Of a stretch of 9,286 nt of DNA, positions 1-5,398 are shown one piece after another. The notes under the pieces were generated by a model. That model was not told where the DNA came from, did not search any database, and worked only from the letters and a program-made list of their open reading frames with translations. The stretch is from Belnapia sp. (GTDB lineage Bacteria; Pseudomonadota; Alphaproteobacteria; Acetobacterales; Acetobacteraceae). The DNA lies in assembly GCA_028291445.1 (NCBI GenBank), contig JAQGIA010000215.1, positions 1-9,286 of the forward strand. Direction: 5' to 3'. The position numbers were made by a program, and so were the translations under genes. Every line of letters begins with the position of its first letter. Position 1 is the first letter of the stretch.

Positions 1-2
1 GC

Positions 3-893
3 ATGAGCAAATCCCCGATCGAGGTCTTCGACCGCCGGCTGGTCCGGCTGCGGCGGGATCGCGCCGCCGGCACGGTGGCGCAGGTCGCGCCGGTGCTGGC
101 GGAGGCCGCGGACCGGCTGCTCGACCGGCTGGACGACACCACCCGGCGCTTCGGCCGCGCGCTCGAGATCGGCGGCCGGGGCGTGGTGGCGCCGCTGCTG
201 CGGGCCCGGGGCATTCCGCTGGTGGTCTCGATGGATCTCTCGGCGCCGATGGCGCGGGCGGCCGGCGGCCTGTCGCTGGTCGGCGACGAGGAAGCGCTGC
301 CCTTCGCCCCCGGCAGCTTCGACCTGGTGGTGGCCAGCCTGTCGCTGCATTGGGTGAACGACCTGCCGGGGGCGCTGGTGCAGCTCCGCCGGGCGTTGCG
401 GCCGGATGGGCTGTTCATCGCCTCGCTGCCCGGGCTCGGCACTTTGCAGGAGCTGCGCGAGGCGCTGGCCGGGGCGGAGACGGCGTTGCGGGGTGGCTTG
501 TCGCCGCGGGTCTCGCCCTTCCCGGAATTACGCGACCTGGCGGGGCTGTTGCAGCGGGCGGGCTTTGCCTTGCCGGTCGCGGATGCCGAGACGCTGCCGG
601 TCCGCTATCGCACGCCGCTGGCCCTGCTGCGGGACTTGCGGGCGGCGGGCGAGACCAATGCGGTGCTGGCGCGGGACGGCCGGGTGCCGCCGCGGGCGCT
701 GCTGCCCATGGCGCTGGCGGCGTTGCCGCGCGACGCCGAGGGGATACCGGCGACGCTGCGGCTGCTGGTGATGACCGGCTGGGCGCCGCACGAAAGCCAG
801 AGCAAGCCGGCCCGGCCGGGCAGCGCCAATGCCCGGCTGGCGGATGCGCTGGGGGCCGAGGAGCGCAGCGCCGGGGAGAAGGCAGGGTCGTGA
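3..893 (+). CDS. SAM-dependent methyltransferase-fold protein, NDUFAF5/BioC-like
   Basis: A 296-residue class I methyltransferase-fold protein. The opening (VFDRRLVRLRRDRAA) and a late TGWAPHESQSKP motif (about residues 259-270) are features I associate with the alphaproteobacterial NDUFAF5 group. Motif I reads ALEIGGRG (53-60), with an acidic ribose-binding candidate D78 in VSMDLS. The post-motif block FAPGSFDLVVASLSLHWV (101-118) and RRALRPDGLFIASLPG (129-144) complete the SAM fold. Human NDUFAF5 hydroxylates an arginine of the complex I subunit NDUFS7, so a role in NADH dehydrogenase assembly is possible; that is inference, and BioC-like O-methyltransferase activity is the alternative. The ATG lies three bases into the window, so its ribosome binding site cannot be seen and a start further upstream is not excluded. 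The tail after about residue 270 is charged and probably disordered. It is followed after about 110 bases by map on the same strand. Confidence 0.85.
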   Translation: MSKSPIEVFDRRLVRLRRDRAAGTVAQVAPVLAEAADRLLDRLDDTTRRFGRALEIGGRGVVAPLLRARGIPLVVSMDLSAPMARAAGGLSLVGDEEALPFAPGSFDLVVASLSLHWVNDLPGALVQLRRALRPDGLFIASLPGLGTLQELREALAGAETALRGGLSPRVSPFPELRDLAGLLQRAGFALPVADAETLPVRYRTPLALLRDLRAAGETNAVLARDGRVPPRALLPMALAALPRDAEGIPATLRLLVMTGWAPHESQSKPARPGSANARLADALGAEERSAGEKAGS

Positions 894-917
894 AGCGCAT
901 CGTGAGGCCGGAACGCG

Positions 918-935
918 TGGCAGGCTGACCTGCCA
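918..935 (+). other. Perfect 7-bp hairpin between methyltransferase gene and map
   Basis: TGGCAGG (918-924) and CCTGCCA (929-935) form a perfect stem around the loop CTGA, 25 bases after the methyltransferase stop codon. No T-tract follows on either strand, so it is a weak candidate for an intrinsic terminator or a 3'-end stabilising structure. A -35-like TTGACG sits downstream at 967-972, but I see no convincing -10 before map. Confidence 0.3.
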
Positions 936-1004
936 AGCCTTGCACCGGACGCCCCCCGCGAGCATCTTGACGTTCAAAGCCTCATGCAGAGACAACCGAA
1001 AACC

Positions 1005-1811
1005 ATGGACCAGCAGAGCGGCGATGGACGCCGCATCACCCTCCACGCGCCCGAGGATTTCGCGGGCATGCGCCGCGCCGGCCAACTGGCCGCCGAAACC
1101 CTCGACCTGATCACGCCGCATGTCCGCCCTGGCGTGACCACGGCCGAGCTGGATCGGATCTGCCACGAGCATATCCTGGCGCATGGCGCGGTGCCGGCGC
1201 CGCTCGGTTACCGCGGCTATCCGAAGTCGATCTGCACCTCCATCAACCATGTGGTGTGCCACGGCATCCCGGGCGACCGCGTGCTGGTGGACGGCGACAT
1301 CATCAACATCGACGTCACCGTCATCCTCGATGGCTGGCACGGCGATACCAGCCGGATGTACGTGGCGGGCAATGGCTCGACCAAGGCCCGGCTGCTGCTC
1401 GACGTGACCTACGAGTCCATGATGCGCGGCATCGAGGCGGTGAAGCCCGGCGCGACCCTGGGCGATGTCGGCCATGCCATCCAGGTCTTCGTCGAGCGGA
1501 ACCGGTTTTCCGTGGTGCGGGACTTCTGCGGCCATGGCATCGGGCGGCGCTTCCATGAGCCGCCGAATGTGCTGCATTTCGGCCGGTCCGGCGAAGGCCC
1601 GGTGCTGAAGCCGGGGATGTTCTTCACCATCGAACCGATGGTGAATGCCGGCCGGCCCGAGGTGAAGGTCCTGGACGATGGCTGGACAGCGGTGACGCGG
1701 GATCGCAGCCTCTCGGCCCAGTTCGAGCATATGGTCGGGGTGACCGCGGCCGGCGCGGAGATTTTCACGCTCTCGCCCGGCGGGCTGCATCGGCCGCCTT
1801 ACCAAAGCTAG
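1005..1811 (+). CDS. map: Type I methionine aminopeptidase
   Basis: Removes the initiator methionine from nascent proteins in the cytoplasm, using a dinuclear metal centre. All five metal ligands are present: D103 (NIDVT), D114 (GDTSRM), H177 (GHGIG), E210 (TIEPM) and E241 (QFEHM). Each is offset by a constant +6 from E. coli D97, D108, H171, E204 and E235. The substrate-side histidine is H86 (CHGIP). At 268 residues the length is normal for the family, with no N-terminal zinc-finger extension. The ATG at 1005 gives a family-like N terminus (MDQQSGDGRRITLH). An in-frame ATG at 984 would add seven residues. Neither has a clear Shine-Dalgarno sequence, so the start is uncertain. map followed by radC is a recurring alphaproteobacterial gene order. 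It is probably essential and housekeeping. Confidence 0.96.
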   Translation: MDQQSGDGRRITLHAPEDFAGMRRAGQLAAETLDLITPHVRPGVTTAELDRICHEHILAHGAVPAPLGYRGYPKSICTSINHVVCHGIPGDRVLVDGDIINIDVTVILDGWHGDTSRMYVAGNGSTKARLLLDVTYESMMRGIEAVKPGATLGDVGHAIQVFVERNRFSVVRDFCGHGIGRRFHEPPNVLHFGRSGEGPVLKPGMFFTIEPMVNAGRPEVKVLDDGWTAVTRDRSLSAQFEHMVGVTAAGAEIFTLSPGGLHRPPYQS

Positions 1812-2052
1812 GCAGCGGATTTCCGCAGTTCGGACGGAGTGTCTGCTGCGGCTGGCAGGCTGCTGAAGCAGCAATCAATTGCCCGGAAGCCACGGCATCC
1901 GGACGTTGCGTCCATTCAGGATTTCTCCTGAAGGCGCGATTCCGTGCTTGGTTCCGCAACCGAATCCCCGCATCATTCGCATGGGGTATCGAATGATGCG
2001 GAAAGCCGGCAGCCAGAAGGGCGAGGGCCAGCGGGGCCTGGCGGAGGCCGGA
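1812..2052. other. Hairpin-rich intergenic region between map and radC
   Basis: Six inverted repeats lie in this stretch and just beyond it. GCTGC/GCAGC spans 1859-1872 (loop 4). GGACG/CGTCC spans 1901-1913 (loop 3). TTCAGGA/TCCTGAA spans 1915-1932 (loop TTTC). A bulged stem GATTC+GGTT/AACC+GAATC spans 1938-1966 (loop CCGC, 7-base bulge on the left arm). CCGCATCATTCG/CGAATGATGCGG spans 1968-2001 (12 perfect base pairs, loop 10). AGGCCGGA/TCCGGCCT spans 2045-2063 around the loop ATG. The four from 1901 to 2001 are separated by only 1 to 5 bases. GC over 1861-2000 is 79 of 140 bases, well under the neighbouring genes. The radC frame is open from a TTG at 1879, but that stretch resembles no part of RadC. 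It could be a structured leader, a small RNA or a degenerate palindromic repeat. Confidence 0.55.
1968..2001. repeat. 12-bp perfect inverted repeat upstream of radC
   Basis: CCGCATCATTCG (1968-1979) and CGAATGATGCGG (1990-2001) pair perfectly around a 10-base loop. Neither strand shows a T-tract after the stem, which argues against an intrinsic terminator. The symmetry would also suit a DNA-binding site for a dimeric protein, with half-site centres about 22 bases apart. An alternative CCCC (1966-1969)/GGGG (1983-1986) pairing would compete with this stem in RNA. Confidence 0.6.
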
Positions 2053-2811
2053 ATGTCCGGCCTGGAGCTGGAAATGCCACTTGGTAGCATTGGCCCGCAG
2101 GAGCTTGGCCCTCCACGGCTGGTCGAGCCGCCGGTTGCCCTGCCGGCGCATCTCGGCCACCGCGACCGGATGCGGCGGAAGCTGCTGACCGCCGGCCCCG
2201 GCGCGCTGGCGGATTACGAGCTGATGGAGATGGTGCTGTTCCTGGCGCTGCCGCGGCAGGACACCAAGCCGATCGCCCGGGCGCTGATCGACCGCTTCGG
2301 CAGCTTCGCCAATGCCATCGCCGCGCCGCTCGACCAGCTTCGCCAGGTGGAAGGCATCAAGGATGCCGGGGCGGCGGCGCTGAAGACCGTGCATGCCGCC
2401 GCGCTGCGGCTGGCCGGGGCCGAGGTGCGCAACCGCGACGTACTGAATTCCTGGGACAAGCTGATCGACTACCTCAACGCCCATGTCGCCCGGGCGACGG
2501 TCGAGGAGGTGCATGTGCTGTTTCTCGATACCCGCAACCGGCTGCTGGCCGATGAGGTGATGGGGCGCGGAACGGTGAACCACACGCCGATCTATCCGCG
2601 GGAAGTGGTGAAGCGGGCGCTGGAACTGCAGGCGACGGCGATGATCCTGGTGCACAACCACCCGAGCGGCGACCCGACGCCCTCGCGGGCGGATATCGAG
2701 ATGACCGCCGAGATCAAGTCGGCCGCCGGCATCTTCGGGATCGTGCTGCACGACCACCTGATCATCGGCAACGGCCGGCAGACCTCCTTCCGCCGGGAAG
2801 GGTTGCTGTGA
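2053..2811 (+). CDS. radC: RadC family JAMM-domain protein (UPF0758)
   Basis: A 252-residue RadC homologue. The N-terminal UPF0758/helix-hairpin-helix part covers about residues 33-122 (GHRDRMRRKLL, then LRQVEGIKDAGAAALKTV). The C-terminal JAMM/MPN+ metal-binding domain covers about 130-252. The signature HNHPSGDPTPSRAD supplies zinc ligands H201, H203 and D214, with E151 or E152 as the general-base candidate. The biochemical role is unsettled: the name comes from a repair phenotype later assigned to recG, though RadC-type proteins are often tied to recombination and mobile DNA. The start is chosen for GGAGG at 2043-2047, five bases before the ATG. An ATG at 2074 with GGAG at 2064-2067 is a close rival. 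Starts at 1981 or TTG 1879 lack a ribosome binding site and would add residues unlike the family. The chosen ATG sits in the loop of a hairpin whose stem contains part of the GGAGG. Confidence 0.93.
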   Translation: MSGLELEMPLGSIGPQELGPPRLVEPPVALPAHLGHRDRMRRKLLTAGPGALADYELMEMVLFLALPRQDTKPIARALIDRFGSFANAIAAPLDQLRQVEGIKDAGAAALKTVHAAALRLAGAEVRNRDVLNSWDKLIDYLNAHVARATVEEVHVLFLDTRNRLLADEVMGRGTVNHTPIYPREVVKRALELQATAMILVHNHPSGDPTPSRADIEMTAEIKSAAGIFGIVLHDHLIIGNGRQTSFRREGLL

Positions 2812-2875
2812 GTGTGACCCGGATGACGCAGGACGGCTGTTGACCGCGGCCATCCCGCCCCGGCACGCTCACGCG

Positions 2876-3856
2876 ATGCGCAAACTGCCGCTGTTGATCG
2901 CCACCTGCACGCTCGTCGCGGGCGCTGCCACCTGGGTCGCCCCCTATGTTATCGGCAGCGCCGTGGCGCAGCCGAAGCCGCCGCCGCTGGGGGTGGAGCC
3001 GATGCCGCCCGGGGGCAAGCCGCCACCGCTCGGCGGCGGACCCCAGACGCCAAGGGAGACACCCAGGGAGACACCCAGGGAGGCGCCCCGGGGAACGCCC
3101 CGGGTACAGCCGCCCGGGTCTTCCTCTGGCCCGTTGCCGCCCGAGGCTTCGGGTGGGCCGGGCACCAAGCCGGCACCGCTGCCGCCGGGTAACGGCCCCT
3201 TCGGCCAGGCTCCGGGCGGGTCCCGTGCGGTGTCCTCCGGGACCGGCTTCGTCGTCGCGCCGGGGCGGCTGCTGACCAACCACCACGTCGCCAAGGAATG
3301 CAACGAGATGCGGGTGCGGACCTCGTCCGGGACGGAACTGACCGCCCGGGTGACCGCTACCGACGAGCGGCGCGACCTGGCGCTGCTGACCGTGCAGGGC
3401 GATCCGGGCCCGGTGCTCAGCTTCCGCAGCGGGCCGGAGGTGCGGCGGGGCGAGGGGGTGGTGACCTACGGGTTTCCGCTGGCCGGGCTGCTTTCCTCCG
3501 GGCCGACCCTGACCACCGGGGAGGTTTCGGCGCTGGGCGGGCTGCGCGACAACCAAGCCCAGTTCCAGATCAGCGCCCCGGTGCAGCCGGGCAATTCGGG
3601 CGGGCCGCTGCTCGACCTGGGCGGCAATGTGATGGGGGTGGTGGTGTCCAAGCTGAATGCCCAGCGCATAGCCCAGAGCACCGGCGATATTCCGCAGAAT
3701 GTGAATTTCGCGGTGAAGGGCACGGAAGCGGTGGAATTCCTGCGGGCCAACGGGGTGCAGCCGCGCATGGCGGCGCCCGGCGCGGTGCCGCGCAGCGCTG
3801 CCGAGGTGGGCGAGGTGGCGCATCCCTCGACCGTGTTCCTGCGCTGCATGCGGTAG
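2876..3856 (+). CDS. Secreted trypsin-like (S1 family) serine protease with proline-rich linker
   Basis: A 326-residue exported endopeptidase. A Sec signal peptide runs from MRKLPLL to a likely cleavage at AVA|Q (after residue 31). A proline/glycine-rich low-complexity linker follows (about 33-115) and then an HtrA-like trypsin domain (about 118-292). The catalytic triad is complete: H137 (LLTNHHVA), D167 (RRDLALL) and S241 (QPGNSGGP). There is no PDZ domain, so it is not a DegP-type protease. A short tail ends in STVFLRCMR with one cysteine. The substrate is unknown; the signal peptide places it in the periplasm or outside the cell. The ATG at 2876 is preferred because it starts the signal peptide cleanly. 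A TTG at 2840 would add 12 residues. No clear ribosome binding site is seen before either. It begins 64 bases after radC and may be co-transcribed with it. Confidence 0.9.
   Translation: MRKLPLLIATCTLVAGAATWVAPYVIGSAVAQPKPPPLGVEPMPPGGKPPPLGGGPQTPRETPRETPREAPRGTPRVQPPGSSSGPLPPEASGGPGTKPAPLPPGNGPFGQAPGGSRAVSSGTGFVVAPGRLLTNHHVAKECNEMRVRTSSGTELTARVTATDERRDLALLTVQGDPGPVLSFRSGPEVRRGEGVVTYGFPLAGLLSSGPTLTTGEVSALGGLRDNQAQFQISAPVQPGNSGGPLLDLGGNVMGVVVSKLNAQRIAQSTGDIPQNVNFAVKGTEAVEFLRANGVQPRMAAPGAVPRSAAEVGEVAHPSTVFLRCMR
3047..3106 (+). repeat. Five 12-bp tandem repeats in the protease linker
   Basis: Five consecutive 12-base units start at 3047, 3059, 3071, 3083 and 3095. The second and third are identical (ACACCCAGGGAG), the first differs slightly, and the last two drift towards a CCCCGGGG core. 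They encode the run TPRETPRETPREAPRGTPR in the linker between signal peptide and protease domain. The unit is a multiple of three, so copy-number change would alter linker length without a frameshift. Confidence 0.85.
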
Positions 3857-3880
3857 CAGGCTGTGCTAAGCCGCAATGGC

Positions 3881-3966
3881 GGGGGCGTGCCGAAACGGTA
3901 GCCGGAAGGGACTTAAAATCCCTCGGGCGCGAGCCCGTGCGGGTTCGAATCCCGCCGCCCCTACCA
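3881..3966 (+). tRNA. tRNA-Leu (anticodon UAA)
   Basis: An 86-base class II tRNA. The acceptor stem GGGGGCG (3881-3887) pairs with CGCCCCT (3956-3962), so the terminal pair is G1-U72. The discriminator A at 3963 is followed by an encoded CCA (3964-3966). The anticodon stem is AGGGA/TCCCT with loop CTTAAAA (3912-3918), giving anticodon TAA (3914-3916). The long variable arm GGGC-GCGA-GCCC is typical of leucine tRNAs. The T arm GCGGG-TTCGAAT-CCCGC is canonical. It reads UUA/UUG codons, which are rare in this GC-rich genome. It lies 24 bases after the protease gene on the same strand. I see no convincing promoter or terminator of its own. Confidence 0.96.
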
Positions 3967-3984
3967 ACCTGTACTTCCAGCCTG

Positions 3985-4308
3985 TCAGGCCTTGGCAGCC
4001 GCATTCCGCTTACGGGTTGCCGCTGCCTTGCGGGCCGAGGCGGAACGGTCCGCCGCACTGCGGCTGGCCGAGGCCTGGCCGCCTTTCGGGCCGCCCACCG
4101 CGCCGCCGCGCTCCGCCGAGACATGGGTATCCGGCTTGCCACGACCGGAGCCGCTGCGGTTGCCGCCGCCGGTCTCCTTGTTGACCGTTGCCCAGGCGCG
4201 GCGCTCGGCCTCGCCCTCCGGCATGCCGCGCTGCTCGTAGCCGGCCTCGATATGCGCAGCCTGGCGCTTCTGCTTGTCGGTGTAGCTGGATTTATCGCCG
4301 CGGGGCAT
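3985..4308 (-). CDS. Small basic protein of the 'plasmid stabilization protein'-like family
   Basis: A 107-residue soluble protein. The conserved part is residues 1-50 (MPRGDKSSYTDKQKRQAAHI, then RRAWATVNKETGGG), which I recognise from short alphaproteobacterial proteins commonly labelled 'plasmid stabilization protein'; I know of no experiment behind that label. After a Gly/Ser-rich hinge (about 47-77) comes an Ala/Lys/Arg/Ser tail (about 78-107) resembling histone H1-like or nucleoid-protein tails, so nucleic acid binding is possible. The start at 4308 has a strong GGAGG (4320 down to 4316) with a seven-base spacer; an ATG eight codons earlier would place that GGAGG inside the gene. It lies between two tRNA genes, convergent with tRNA-Leu and downstream of tRNA-Gln on its own strand. 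A possible EcfG-type promoter precedes it. Confidence 0.85.
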   Translation of the reverse strand: MPRGDKSSYTDKQKRQAAHIEAGYEQRGMPEGEAERRAWATVNKETGGGNRSGSGRGKPDTHVSAERGGAVGGPKGGQASASRSAADRSASARKAAATRKRNAAAKA

Positions 4309-4331
4309 GGTGCCGCCTCCAGGAAAAGCCA

Positions 4332-4345
4332 CCCTTCAACAAGGG
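4332..4345 (-). terminator. Possible intrinsic terminator after tRNA-Gln (weak)
   Basis: Read on the - strand, CCCTT-GTTG-AAGGG forms a 5-bp hairpin, followed after GGTGGC-type bases by TTTT (4327 down to 4324). A stronger 8-bp hairpin CGGACCTT/AAGGTCCG lies just upstream (4348-4367). Together they could end the tRNA-Gln transcript, or they could fold in the 5' leader of the small basic protein gene. The short stem and gap before the T-run make this a weak call. Confidence 0.3.
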
Positions 4346-4374
4346 CTCGGACCTTCAGCAAGGTCCGGAGCGGA

Positions 4375-4399
4375 AACCGTCTCCGGCCGCACTGGTTCC
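4375..4399 (-). promoter_or_regulatory. Candidate EcfG-type general stress promoter
   Basis: On the - strand, GGAAC (4399-4395) is followed after 16 bases by GGTT (4378-4375). The alphaproteobacterial EcfG/SigT consensus is GGAAC, 16 to 17 bases, then CGTT, so the match is perfect at -35 with one mismatch at -10. It begins two bases beyond the tRNA-Gln CCA end and would start transcripts near 4368, about 60 bases before the small basic protein start. A chance match cannot be excluded. Confidence 0.35.
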
Positions 4400-4400
4400 G

Positions 4401-4475
4401 TGGTTGGGGCGCCAGGATTCGAACCTGGGAATGGCGGCTTCAAAGGCCGCTGCCTTACCGCTTGGCGACGCCCCA
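4401..4475 (-). tRNA. tRNA-Gln (anticodon UUG)
   Basis: A 75-base tRNA on the - strand with encoded CCA (4403-4401). The acceptor TGGGGCG pairs with CGCCCCA, giving the U1-A72 pair typical of glutamine tRNAs. The anticodon stem GCGGC/GCCGC encloses loop CTTTGAA, so the anticodon is TTG (4443-4441). The T arm CCAGG-TTCGAAT-CCTGG and the D arm with GCGGTAAGGC are canonical. It lies about 56 bases after ispE on the same strand. Confidence 0.97.
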
Positions 4476-4531
4476 GCGACCGGGCCTGGATAAGACCGCA
4501 CCGGACCCGCGTAAAGCCCCCTCGGCAGGGT

Positions 4532-5398
4532 TCAGCCCGGCGCGGCCAGCCGGCCGGCGGCGTGCCACCATTCGCCCGGCAGCGCCCGTGCCGCGGCGGC
4601 CGCGGCAGCCGCATCGGCGAACAGGCCGAAGCAGGTGGCCCCGCTGCCGCTCATCCGCGCCAGCAGGCAGCCGGGCAGGCGGCGCAGCGCGGCGAGCACA
4701 TCGGCCACCGGCGGGCAGAGCGCGATCGCCGGTGCTTCCAGGTCGTTGCGCAGCAATCCGAGGTCGGCCGCCATGGCAGCGGGATCGGTCCAGCCGTCCG
4801 GCAGGCTGGCGGCCGGGGTGAAGCCGGGCGGGCGGGCGCGGAACACCGCCGGGGTCGAGAGCGCCACGCCGGGATTGACCAGCAGCATCCCGCATTCCGG
4901 CAGCGCCGGGGCGGGCAGCAGCACTTCCCCCACGCCCTGCATGCGTTGCGGGCGGGCAGCGAGGCAGACCGGGATATCGGCCCCCAGCGCCGCGCCGATG
5001 GCGGCCAGCCGCGCCATGGGCCAGCCGAGACCCCAGAGCCGGTCCAGCAGCCGCAGCGCCGCCGCCGCATCGGCCGAGCCGCCGCCGATGCCGGAGGCGA
5101 TCGGCAGATGTTTCTCCAGGCGCAGCGCGGCGCCGGCCGGAATGCCGGCCTCCGCCGCCAGGGCACGGGCGGCGCGCAGCACCAGATTATCCGGTCCAGG
5201 GGACAGACCAGCGGCGAGGCCGGCGGCGAAGGGTCCCGCCAGCGCCAGGCTCAGCTCCGGCGCCAGGGCGGCGGAGAGCCGGTCGGCGGCCGGGCCGAAG
5301 ACCGCCAGGCTGTCCAGCAGGTGGTAGCCATCCGCCCGCCGCCCGGTGACGTGCAGGTAGAGGTTGATTTTTGCGGGTGCCGCTTCCTTGGAAGGCAT
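4532..5398 (-). CDS. ispE: 4-diphosphocytidyl-2-C-methyl-D-erythritol kinase
   Basis: GHMP-family kinase of the non-mevalonate (MEP) isoprenoid pathway. It uses ATP to phosphorylate the 2-hydroxyl of CDP-methylerythritol in the cytoplasm. The N-terminal motif [19 protein letters not shown] carries K10. The glycine-rich ATP loop is [14 protein letters not shown] (99-112). Catalytic D141 lies in GADIPVCL. The third GHMP motif is [12 protein letters not shown] (249-260). K10 and D141 have the same numbers as in the E. coli enzyme. At 288 residues the length is normal. The start at 5398 is favoured because its ATG shares one base with the TGA of the upstream TPR gene (TGATG) and gives a family-like N terminus; the open frame continues upstream, but inside the TPR gene. 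Translation probably depends on re-initiation after the TPR protein. Confidence 0.96.
   Translation of the reverse strand: MPSKEAAPAKINLYLHVTGRRADGYHLLDSLAVFGPAADRLSAALAPELSLALAGPFAAGLAAGLSPGPDNLVLRAARALAAEAGIPAGAALRLEKHLPIASGIGGGSADAAAALRLLDRLWGLGWPMARLAAIGAALGADIPVCLAARPQRMQGVGEVLLPAPALPECGMLLVNPGVALSTPAVFRARPPGFTPAASLPDGWTDPAAMAADLGLLRNDLEAPAIALCPPVADVLAALRRLPGCLLARMSGSGATCFGLFADAAAAAAAARALPGEWWHAAGRLAAPG

Noticed and set aside
528..1874. Long open frame (448 codons) on the - strand across the methyltransferase gene and map
   Set aside because: It lies antisense to two genes with intact family motifs; its translation is His/Arg/Ala-rich with no recognisable domain, as expected of a GC-rich shadow frame.
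1968..2001. Intrinsic terminator for map
   Set aside because: The 12-bp stem has no T-run on either side.
1879..2052. Extended N terminus of RadC from TTG 1879 or ATG 1981
   Set aside because: No ribosome binding site at either, the residues do not resemble RadC, and the DNA is the hairpin-rich region.
3047..3106. CRISPR-like array
   Set aside because: The units are 12 bases with no spacers and encode an in-frame peptide repeat.
2762..3823. 353-codon - strand open frame opposite the protease gene
   Set aside because: Shadow of the protease, which has a signal peptide and full catalytic triad; no domain in the antisense frame.
3881..4475. tRNA-flanked integrated element (genomic island between the two tRNA genes)
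   Set aside because: Both tRNAs are complete, no repeat of a tRNA 3' end was seen, and no integrase is present; the segment holds only one small gene.
3298..4821. 507-codon + strand open frame running from the protease gene through both tRNAs into ispE
   Set aside because: It crosses two confident tRNA genes and is out of frame with the protease; the translation is low-complexity Arg/Ala/Gly.
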